DNA of 51,333 nt, from positions 1-51,333 of the forward strand of contig NZ_JAAORB010000019.1 of NCBI RefSeq assembly GCF_011601345.1, in the 5' to 3' direction. A program made the translations under genes and the position numbers. This DNA comes from Roseovarius gahaiensis. Its GTDB lineage: Bacteria > Pseudomonadota > Alphaproteobacteria > Rhodobacterales > Rhodobacteraceae. The notes beneath the pieces were generated by a model. The model ran no database searches. It was not told the DNA's origin and saw only the letters and a list, made by a program, of their open reading frames with translations. Shown piece after piece: positions 44,488 to 51,333 of this stretch (positions are counted from its first letter, which is position 1; every line of letters starts with the position of its first letter).

Positions 44488-45003
44488 ATGACCTATCTGA
44501 GTAAAACCTTCATTCTATGCGCGGGCCTTGTGCTTGCGGCTTGCACCAACGCCGACCGGTTCGGCGATTCCAATACGGTTGATCTGAATTCATCCGGGGG
44601 TGCCGGCGCGATGGCCGGAACCGCCCAAGACCCGGCCTCGCCTGTCTATTTCCAGCAAACCATCGGGGATCGTGTTCTGTTTCAGGTGGATCAGTCCAAT
44701 CTGACCTCAGAGGCCCAAGAAACCTTGGACGGTCAGGCGCAGTGGCTTTTGACCAATACCGATTACAAGGCCGTGATCGAAGGCCATGCTGATGAACAAG
44801 GCACGCGCGAATACAACCTTGCGCTTGGCGCGCGGCGTGCGAACTCGGTGCAGGAATATCTGGTCAGCAAGGGTGTTGCTGGCAATCGGCTCAAGGTGGT
44901 TTCCTACGGCAAGGAACGCCCGATCGAGCTGTGCAGCAATGAGGCTTGCTATGCCAAAAACCGCCGTGCAGTCACTGTGATCGCTGCGATCCCCAGTAGC
45001 TGA
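44488..45003 (+). CDS. pal: Peptidoglycan-associated lipoprotein Pal
   Basis: The 171-residue lipoprotein has a lipobox (LVLAAC, lipidated Cys at about residue 19) and an OmpA-like domain (about 60-165; VLFQVDQSNLTSEAQETLDG, IEGHADEQGTREYNLALGAR) that binds peptidoglycan. It anchors the outer membrane and engages TolB. A frame from 44386 would hide the lipobox, so ATG 44488 is chosen. Confidence 0.96.
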   Translation: MTYLSKTFILCAGLVLAACTNADRFGDSNTVDLNSSGGAGAMAGTAQDPASPVYFQQTIGDRVLFQVDQSNLTSEAQETLDGQAQWLLTNTDYKAVIEGHADEQGTREYNLALGARRANSVQEYLVSKGVAGNRLKVVSYGKERPIELCSNEACYAKNRRAVTVIAAIPSS

Positions 45004-45025
45004 TCGTGTTACAGGAGTAGCCCAA

Positions 45026-45871
45026 ATGCGTATGTTTTTCGCCGCGTCGATCTGTGTTTGCCTCGCTTTGCCCGCCGCCGTTTCGGCGCAGGGGAAAGAT
45101 GAAACGTTGGCTGATATCCGTCAGGAATTATCGGTACTTTTTGTTGAACTGCAAAAACTCAAGCGTGAGTTGAACACCACAGGCGCGGCGGGCCAGTTGA
45201 CGGGTGGGGGCACTCTGATCGAACGCGTGAACGCAATCGAAAGCGAATTGCAACGGCTGACGTCAAAAACCGAAGAGCTTGAATACAAGGTCGACCGCGT
45301 GGCCGAAGACGGTGCAAACCGCATCGGAGACCTTGAGTTCAGGCTATGCGAATTGGAAGAGGCCTGTGATATCGCAGACTTGGGCGAAACCAGCACCTTG
45401 GGCGGTATCGACACAACCGCCAGCGGGGGCAACGCCGGACTTTCTGATCCCGATGACGGCTCGGGCGAGGCTGACGCGCCGCAATTGGCGGTCAGCGAGC
45501 AAGCAGATTTCGAACGTGCAAAAGCGGCGCTGGATGCCGAAGACTATGCCGAGGCCGCCGCGCTGTTCGCGACATTCCGCCAGTCGTATCCGGGTGGGCC
45601 TTTAAGTGCGCGTGCCGGCCTTTTGCGCGGCGAGGCATTGGAAGGTGCCGGGCAGATCAAAGATGCGGCGCGCGCCTATCTGGACACGTTCAGCACCGAT
45701 CAAAACGGTCCCGAAGCGGCGCAGTCGCTGTATCGTCTGGGGGCTGCATTGGGCCAGCTTGGCCAAACCGAGCAAGCCTGCGTGACCTTGTCTGAGGTTG
45801 GTAATCGCTTTCCCGACGATGAGGCAGCAACGCAGGCGCAAGCTGCCATGACAAATCTGGGCTGTCTGTGA
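45026..45871 (+). CDS. cpoB: Tol-Pal system protein CpoB (YbgF)
   Basis: The 281-residue periplasmic protein has a signal peptide (about 1-21), an N-terminal coiled coil that trimerises (about 25-105), a low-complexity linker and C-terminal TPR repeats (about 155-278; DFERAKAALDAEDYAEAAAL, QSLYRLGAALGQLGQTEQAC). CpoB coordinates peptidoglycan synthesis with outer-membrane constriction. Its stop overlaps the tilS GTG. Confidence 0.93.
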   Translation: MRMFFAASICVCLALPAAVSAQGKDETLADIRQELSVLFVELQKLKRELNTTGAAGQLTGGGTLIERVNAIESELQRLTSKTEELEYKVDRVAEDGANRIGDLEFRLCELEEACDIADLGETSTLGGIDTTASGGNAGLSDPDDGSGEADAPQLAVSEQADFERAKAALDAEDYAEAAALFATFRQSYPGGPLSARAGLLRGEALEGAGQIKDAARAYLDTFSTDQNGPEAAQSLYRLGAALGQLGQTEQACVTLSEVGNRFPDDEAATQAQAAMTNLGCL

Positions 45872-47121
45872 CGCAAACCGCTTTGGCGTTATGCCAGCAG
45901 GTCACGGCGCGGTTTTCCCCGTCGCCGCCTGCAAGGCTTGGCGTTGCCGTGTCGGGCGGCAGCGATTCAACCGCGCTGCTGATCTTGCTGCATAAATGGC
46001 AACAAGACGGCGGCCCCGCCTTGCACGCAGTGACGGTCGATCATGGTCTGCGCCCCGAAGCGGCGGAGGAAGCCGCCCATGTGGCGCGGCTTTGCGACGG
46101 GTTGGGGGTTCCTCACGAGATTTTGCACTGGCAAGGCTGGACCGGGCGCGGAAACCTGCCCGATGCGGCGCGGCAAGCGCGGTATGCGCTTTTGTCTCAG
46201 TGGGCCGTTTCGCATGATCTGCAGGACGTTGCTTTGGGGCACACGGCCACGGATCAGGCCGAAACCTTTCTGATGCGTCTGGCGCGCGAGGCCGGTGTCG
46301 ATGGTTTGTCCGCGATGCGCCCCAAACGGGCCATTGACGGTGTCACCTTTTGGCGCCCATTGCTGGACGCGACCCGCGAAAGCCTGCGTGCGATGCTGCG
46401 CGCGCGGGGTGTTGAATGGGTGGATGACCCCACCAATGAAGATCAAACATATGAACGCGTCCGTGCCCGCCAAGCCCTGACCCAGCTTGAGTCGTTGGGC
46501 CTTGACGCCACGCAGTTTGGCCAAGTCACCCAAAATCTGGCCGATGTTCGGGACACGTTGTATCATTACGCCCTTGATGCCGCCCGCAACATAGCCCGGA
46601 TCGAAGCGGGTGATCTGATTTTGGATCATGCGGGCTTTTTGAATTTGCCGGCTGAAATCGCACGCCGCGTGATGCAAGAATCACTTAAATGGGTCAGCGG
46701 CGCGGCCTATGGCCCGCGGGGGCGTGCGATGGAGGGTTTGCTTGTGGCTGTGGCGCAGGGGGACGACAAGACGCTGCATGGCTGCCGTATTCTGCACAAG
46801 GGCCAAGATTTGCGCATCACCCGTGAGTATCAGGCCGTGGCAGATCAGCGCGCCGCGCCGGGGTCTGTTTGGGATGGGCGCTGGCGTTTATCCGGGCCGC
46901 AAGACTCCGGGCTTGTCATTGCAGCCCTTGGAAAAAAAGGCGCGCGCCAATGCCCTGACAGGCAGAAAACAGGCTTGCCCGCGGCGTCCCTATGGGCCAG
47001 CCCGGCAGTGTGGAACGGCGAAAAATTGGTCGCCGCGCCGCTTGCGGGGCTGGAAAATGGCTGGTCGGCGCATTTGCTTCGTGACGAAACGGCTTACTTT
47101 GACGCATTCGTTTCGCATTGA
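45868..47121 (+). CDS. tilS: tRNA(Ile)-lysidine synthetase TilS
   Basis: The 417-residue enzyme converts the wobble C of tRNA-Ile (CAU) to lysidine. The PP-loop LGVAVSGGSDSTALLILL is at about residues 25-42, followed by the conserved HTATDQAETFLMRLARE and FWRPLLDATRESLRA. The GTG start overlaps the cpoB stop (GTGA). The C-terminal third is less conserved, as usual. Confidence 0.94.
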   Translation: MTQTALALCQQVTARFSPSPPARLGVAVSGGSDSTALLILLHKWQQDGGPALHAVTVDHGLRPEAAEEAAHVARLCDGLGVPHEILHWQGWTGRGNLPDAARQARYALLSQWAVSHDLQDVALGHTATDQAETFLMRLAREAGVDGLSAMRPKRAIDGVTFWRPLLDATRESLRAMLRARGVEWVDDPTNEDQTYERVRARQALTQLESLGLDATQFGQVTQNLADVRDTLYHYALDAARNIARIEAGDLILDHAGFLNLPAEIARRVMQESLKWVSGAAYGPRGRAMEGLLVAVAQGDDKTLHGCRILHKGQDLRITREYQAVADQRAAPGSVWDGRWRLSGPQDSGLVIAALGKKGARQCPDRQKTGLPAASLWASPAVWNGEKLVAAPLAGLENGWSAHLLRDETAYFDAFVSH

Positions 47122-47200
47122 AGATAACGATGCGATCTCTATTTAAGACCTGTAGGCCTTGTGATAGGTCAACGCTACCCGAACTTTGAGGAGAATTTCC

Positions 47201-49123
47201 TTGGGCAACGCAAGAAATATCGCCTTCTGGCTGGTGCTGTTCCTGTTGATACTGGCACTGTTCAATTTGTTCAGCGGCCCGGGCAACACGCTCCAGAGCA
47301 AGTCGATCAAGTATTCTGAATTTATCACTGCGATTGAAGATGGCAGTGTCAGCCAAGTCACCCTTGACGGTGAAAACGTCCGCTTTCGCGGTGCCGACGG
47401 CCAAGAATATGTGACGATCAAGCCGCAAGATGCTGATCTGACCAATCGGTTGATTGACGCTGACGTTCCAGTCAACGCCGAGCCGCAGGAACAATCTGGA
47501 TTCCAGACTTTCTTGATCTCGCTTCTGCCCTTCGTCCTGCTGATCGGTGTCTGGATCTACTTCATGAACCGGATGCAAGGCGGCGGCAAAGGCGGCGCAA
47601 TGGGCTTTGGCAAGTCAAAGGCCAAGATGCTGACCGAAAAGCATGGCCGTGTGACATTTGACGATGTTGCCGGCATCGACGAAGCCAAAGAAGAACTGGA
47701 AGAAATCGTCGAATTTCTGCGCAACCCGCAGAAGTTCAGCCGTTTGGGTGGCAAGATCCCCAAAGGCGCGCTTTTGGTGGGCCCGCCGGGCACGGGTAAA
47801 ACGCTTTTGGCCCGGGCCATCGCGGGTGAGGCCGGTGTGCCCTTCTTCACGATCTCGGGGTCTGATTTTGTTGAAATGTTCGTGGGTGTCGGCGCCAGCC
47901 GTGTGCGCGACATGTTTGAGCAAGCCAAGAAAAACGCGCCCTGCATTGTGTTCATCGACGAGATTGATGCCGTGGGCCGCAGCCGTGGCGCAGGCTATGG
48001 CGGTGGCAATGATGAACGCGAACAGACGCTGAACCAGTTGCTTGTCGAGATGGATGGCTTTGAGGCCAACGAGGGCGTTATCATTGTCGCGGCCACCAAC
48101 CGTAAAGACGTGTTGGACCCCGCGCTGCTGCGTCCCGGCCGCTTTGACCGTCAGGTCACCGTGCCCAACCCTGATATCAAGGGGCGCGAAAAGATTTTGG
48201 CCGTGCATGCCCGTAAAACGCCGCTTGGACCGGACGTGGATTTGCGGATCATCGCCCGTGGCACGCCCGGATTTTCTGGCGCGGATCTGGCAAACCTTGT
48301 GAACGAAGCCGCGCTGATGGCGGCGCGCATTGGTCGGCGGTTTGTGACCATGGAAGACTTCGAGAACGCCAAGGACAAGGTCATGATGGGGGCCGAACGG
48401 CGCTCGATGGTGTTGACCGACGACCAAAAGGAAAAAACCGCCTATCATGAGGCGGGGCATGCCATCGTTGGCTTGGCGCTGCCGAAATGCGATCCCGTAT
48501 ACAAGGCCACGATCATTCCGCGCGGTGGTGCGCTTGGGATGGTGGTTAGCCTGCCCGAGATCGACAGGCTGAATTGGCACAAGTCCGAGTGTGAACAAAA
48601 ACTGGCCATGACCATGGCCGGCAAGGCCGCCGAGATCATGAAATACGGCCCCGATGAGGTCTCGAACGGCCCGGCGGGTGATATCCAGCAGGCCAGTGGC
48701 TTGGCCCGTGCGATGGTCCTGCGTTGGGGCATGTCCGATAAGGTCGGCAACGTGGATTATGAACAAGCCCACGAAGGTTACATGGGCAACGCTGCGGGCG
48801 GGTTCTCGATTTCGGCACATACCAAAGAGCTGATCGAAGACGAAGTGAAGCGTATGATCGACGAAGCCTACGAAAAAGCCCATTCCATCCTGACCGAGAA
48901 AAAGGATGAATGGAACCGTCTGGCGCAGGGCCTTTTGGAATATGAAACCCTGACCGGGGCGGAAATCCAGCGGGTCATTCGCGGCGAGCCGCCTGAATCC
49001 GACGATGACGGCAGCGCGCCCGAGCAAGAGGACAAGCCCTCGGTCACGGCCATTCCGAAAACCAAGCCCAAATCGTCGCCCGGTCTGGGCGATGGTGGGC
49101 CGGAGCCCGAGCCTTCGGCGTGA
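47201..49123 (+). CDS. ftsH: ATP-dependent zinc metalloprotease FtsH
   Basis: The 640-residue membrane protease has helix 1 (about 8-25), a periplasmic domain, helix 2 (about 102-122), an AAA+ domain with Walker A GPPGTGKT (near 193-200) and Walker [13 protein letters not shown], the SRH region, the zinc motif HEAGH (near 415) and the third ligand Asp near 492 ([13 protein letters not shown]). It degrades unstable membrane and regulatory proteins. The TTG at 47201 is preferred because GAGGAG at 47188-47193 precedes it. Confidence 0.95.
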   Translation: MGNARNIAFWLVLFLLILALFNLFSGPGNTLQSKSIKYSEFITAIEDGSVSQVTLDGENVRFRGADGQEYVTIKPQDADLTNRLIDADVPVNAEPQEQSGFQTFLISLLPFVLLIGVWIYFMNRMQGGGKGGAMGFGKSKAKMLTEKHGRVTFDDVAGIDEAKEELEEIVEFLRNPQKFSRLGGKIPKGALLVGPPGTGKTLLARAIAGEAGVPFFTISGSDFVEMFVGVGASRVRDMFEQAKKNAPCIVFIDEIDAVGRSRGAGYGGGNDEREQTLNQLLVEMDGFEANEGVIIVAATNRKDVLDPALLRPGRFDRQVTVPNPDIKGREKILAVHARKTPLGPDVDLRIIARGTPGFSGADLANLVNEAALMAARIGRRFVTMEDFENAKDKVMMGAERRSMVLTDDQKEKTAYHEAGHAIVGLALPKCDPVYKATIIPRGGALGMVVSLPEIDRLNWHKSECEQKLAMTMAGKAAEIMKYGPDEVSNGPAGDIQQASGLARAMVLRWGMSDKVGNVDYEQAHEGYMGNAAGGFSISAHTKELIEDEVKRMIDEAYEKAHSILTEKKDEWNRLAQGLLEYETLTGAEIQRVIRGEPPESDDDGSAPEQEDKPSVTAIPKTKPKSSPGLGDGGPEPEPSA

Positions 49124-49905
49124 GCGGGCAGGCTGTAACTTCCGACTGGAATCCCGGAGCCTATTCAAGGTTCCGGGATTTGCGCTTGCGCCCCGGACTG
49201 GACCTGTTGAACGCTGTTGGTCAAATGGGCGCGGGCGACGTGGTTGATTTGGGCTGCGGCCACGGTGCTTTGGCGGATGCGTTGCGCGCGCGGTCAGGTG
49301 GGCGGACGCTGGTTGGCGTCGATGCCTCACCCGCCATGTTGGACAAAGCGCGCCAATCCCACGGTTACGACAATTTGCAACAGGCCGATATCCGCGATTG
49401 GCACCCGCGCCGATCGCCGGGTCTGATTTTTTCAAACGCCGCTCTGCATTGGGTTGGAAACCACGAAACCCTGATGCCGCGGCTGGTTGGGATGTTGGGC
49501 AAGGGTGGCACTTTGGCCGTTCAAATGCCGCATCAAAACAAGGCGCCCTCGCATCGTGTCTGGCTTAGCCTCGTGGAAGAATTGTTTCCCGGTCGCGTTG
49601 AAAAAATGGGCACGCCCGGCGTGATGGCCCCCGTCAAATACGAAGAACTGCTTGCCCCGCTTGGCCAGTTTCGCCTGTGGGAGACCGAGTATTACCAACG
49701 GTTGGTTGCAGAACCCGACAGCCACCCGGTGCGGCGTTTCACCGAAAGCACCTATGCCCGCCCGGTCCTCGAAGCGTTGAACGCCGACGAGAAGGCCGAA
49801 GTGATCCGCCGTTACGAAGACGTCATGCATGCGGCTTATCCGGTGCGCGCTGACGGGTCTGTGTTGTTTCCGTTCAGGCGCATGTTCTTTACGCTGACGG
49901 TGTGA
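49120..49905 (+). CDS. tam: Trans-aconitate 2-methyltransferase-like enzyme
   Basis: The 261-residue SAM-dependent methyltransferase has motif [33 protein letters not shown] and [20 protein letters not shown], and begins [20 protein letters not shown], the pattern of Tam. Tam methylates trans-aconitate, an inhibitor of aconitase. The GTG start overlaps the ftsH stop (GTGA). Confidence 0.9.
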   Translation: MSGQAVTSDWNPGAYSRFRDLRLRPGLDLLNAVGQMGAGDVVDLGCGHGALADALRARSGGRTLVGVDASPAMLDKARQSHGYDNLQQADIRDWHPRRSPGLIFSNAALHWVGNHETLMPRLVGMLGKGGTLAVQMPHQNKAPSHRVWLSLVEELFPGRVEKMGTPGVMAPVKYEELLAPLGQFRLWETEYYQRLVAEPDSHPVRRFTESTYARPVLEALNADEKAEVIRRYEDVMHAAYPVRADGSVLFPFRRMFFTLTV

Positions 49906-49913
49906 TTGTGCGC

Positions 49914-49947
49914 TGGTAGCTGTGTCTGTCCCTCAAGGTGGCTACCA
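49914..49947 (+). terminator. Hairpin after tam in the fhs upstream region
   Basis: TGGTAGC / GCTACCA form a 7-base-pair stem with a 20-base loop, starting eight bases after the tam stop. There is no T-run. It may be a weak terminator or part of a structured fhs leader. The rest of the 286-base gap holds no recognisable gene or riboswitch. Confidence 0.35.
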
Positions 49948-50191
49948 CTGAAAGACGCGACGTGACGGCATCTTTCGACTGGGGCGGTAGACTTAACGCC
50001 GCTGATGCGGTCACGTTTCAGTTGCCGCATGGGGAATGACGCGGGTTTCTGTTTCCGATCCGAAACCGGCTGACGACCTGCCGACGCATCAAGAACCGGA
50101 TATGTCGGAATCGCAGTCTGCTTCGTGCCGCCGAGTTGTTATTGGCGAGAGAGGACAACAAACGGCCATCCGGCCAACACGAGGGAACCCC

Positions 50192-51333
50192 ATGGCACAT
50201 AAGACAGACATTGAGATAGCGCGTGAGGCGTCGAAGAAGCCGATCATGGAGATCGGAGAGGGTCTGGGGATACCCAGTGCGCATTTGCTGCCCTATGGGC
50301 ATGACAAGGCGAAGGTCAGCCAAGAGTTCATCAACTCGGTTCAGGGCAACGCGAATGGCAAGCTGGTGCTGGTGACGGCGATCAACCCGACGCCTGCGGG
50401 CGAGGGCAAGACGACGACGACGGTTGGCTTGGGTGATGGTCTGAACGCGATCGGCAAGAAGGCGATGATCTGCATCCGCGAGGCCTCGCTTGGGCCGAAC
50501 TTCGGGATGAAGGGCGGCGCGGCCGGGGGCGGCCATGCGCAGGTTGTTCCGATGGAAGAGATGAACCTGCATTTCACCGGCGATTTTCACGCCATCACCT
50601 CGGCGCATTCGCTGCTGAGCGCGATGATCGACAACCACATTTACTGGGGCAACGAGCAAGAGATCGACGTGCGCCGGGTGGTCTGGCGGCGTGTGGTGGA
50701 CATGAACGACCGGGCGCTGCGCCAGATCACGGCGTCCTTGGGCGGTGTGGCCAACGGGTTCCCGCGCGAGGCGGGGTTTGACATCACGGTGGCCTCCGAA
50801 GTGATGGCGATCTTGTGTCTGGCCAAGAATCTGAAGGATCTCGAAGAGCGTCTTGGCGCGATGATCGTGGCCTATCGGCGCGACCGCACGCCGGTTTATT
50901 GCCGCGACATCAAGGCCGAAGGCGCGATGACGGTGCTGTTGAAGGACGCGATGCAGCCCAACCTTGTGCAGACGCTGGAAAACAACCCGGCCTTTGTGCA
51001 TGGTGGCCCGTTTGCCAATATCGCGCATGGCTGCAACTCGGTGATGGCGACGACGACGGCGCTGAAGCTGGCGGATTTCGTGGTGACCGAGGCTGGCTTT
51101 GGTGCCGATCTGGGGGCCGAGAAGTTCATGAACATCAAGTGCCGCAAGGCGGGTCTGGCCCCGTCGGTGGTGGTCTGCGTGGCCACGGTGCGGGCGATGA
51201 AGATGAACGGCGGCGTGGCCAAGGCCGATCTGGGCGCGGAAAATGTCGAGGCCGTCAAGGCGGGCTGCCCGAACCTTGGCCGCCATATCGAGAACCTGAA
51301 AAGCTTTGGCGTGCCGGTGGTGGTGGCGATCAA
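50192..51333 (+). CDS. fhs: Formate-tetrahydrofolate ligase (5' part, runs off the window)
   Basis: The open frame from ATG 50192 runs to the window end without a stop, giving 380 codons of a protein of about 555 residues. It reads [20 protein letters not shown] at the start, then the P-loop [57 protein letters not shown] and [18 protein letters not shown], all hallmarks of Fhs. The enzyme joins formate to tetrahydrofolate using ATP, feeding one-carbon metabolism. GAGGGA precedes the start. An antisense open frame covers most of it but shows no protein-like signature. Confidence 0.96.
   Translation, partial: MAHKTDIEIAREASKKPIMEIGEGLGIPSAHLLPYGHDKAKVSQEFINSVQGNANGKLVLVTAINPTPAGEGKTTTTVGLGDGLNAIGKKAMICIREASLGPNFGMKGGAAGGGHAQVVPMEEMNLHFTGDFHAITSAHSLLSAMIDNHIYWGNEQEIDVRRVVWRRVVDMNDRALRQITASLGGVANGFPREAGFDITVASEVMAILCLAKNLKDLEERLGAMIVAYRRDRTPVYCRDIKAEGAMTVLLKDAMQPNLVQTLENNPAFVHGGPFANIAHGCNSVMATTTALKLADFVVTEAGFGADLGAEKFMNIKCRKAGLAPSVVVCVATVRAMKMNGGVAKADLGAENVEAVKAGCPNLGRHIENLKSFGVPVVVAI

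Noticed and set aside
47615..49435. 606-codon minus-strand open frame opposite ftsH and tam
   Set aside because: It mirrors two strongly supported genes and shows a His/Arg-rich antisense composition with no domains.
50018..51286. 422-codon minus-strand open frame opposite fhs
   Set aside because: The plus strand encodes unmistakable formate-tetrahydrofolate ligase motifs; the antisense frame is a composition artefact.
1..51333. tRNA, rRNA, CRISPR, insertion sequence or prophage signals
   Set aside because: No cloverleaf-like segments, direct repeat arrays, transposase or phage genes were seen; xerC here is the housekeeping recombinase beside DUF484.

Overview
The window looks like a chromosomal piece of a Rhodobacteraceae (roseobacter-type alphaproteobacterium). 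The basis is high GC with GC-rich third positions, gene orders typical of that family (ybgC-tolQRAB-pal-cpoB-tilS-ftsH-tam, ruvCAB, DUF484-xerC), a phosphatidylcholine synthase, TRAP and peptide ABC transporters, a DUF1127 protein, and the 'CCCCCGGAGTATTTTTGG' gene-end repeat I associate with this group. I see no insertion sequence, prophage, CRISPR array, tRNA or rRNA. Coding density is very high: no gene-free stretch exceeds 300 bases, and the longest are 12646-12932, 49906-50191 and 2103-2361.

Layout. 1-9255: end of an unknown gene, a gene-end repeat, an amidase, an XRE-cupin regulator and a divergent dipeptide/oligopeptide ABC operon (binding protein, two permeases, two ATPases) that runs into an M20 deacylase/peptidase and a tiny zinc-ribbon membrane protein. 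This reads as import plus hydrolysis of peptide- or amide-like nitrogen compounds. 9456-15958, minus strand: a DctPQM TRAP transporter with its DctB/DctD two-component system; the regulator lacks key sigma-54 activator motifs, and tandem palindromes lie upstream of dctP. 16004-22319: sfsA, then a tightly overlapping set (CinA-type protein, GNAT, AhpD-like, OmpA-like), then a SulP transporter with a tandem universal stress protein. 22371-25414, minus: pcs, xerC, DUF484 and a TalC/Fsa aldolase; divergent priA follows. 27717-31844: YeeE-type sulfur transporter, MFS permease, prmA, a small unknown membrane protein and a DUF1127 protein; an FNR-type box lies between yeeE and the MFS gene. 32071-35059: ruvCAB and a membrane-anchored Regnase-like NYN protein. 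35098-39517: MaoC-Pta fusion enzyme, an unknown protein and two tandem LysM plus solute-binding fusion proteins. 39525-49905: thpR, the whole Tol-Pal cluster, tilS, ftsH and tam. 50192-end: the 5' part of fhs.

The most interesting items are the degenerate DctD and its probable tandem operator, the Regnase-like membrane protein, the LysM/solute-binding duplicate pair, and strong hairpins placed just after the binding-protein gene in both transporter operons. No large previously undescribed system is evident; the novelty is mainly in regulation and in small uncharacterised proteins. All functional calls come from reading motifs by eye; no database search was run.
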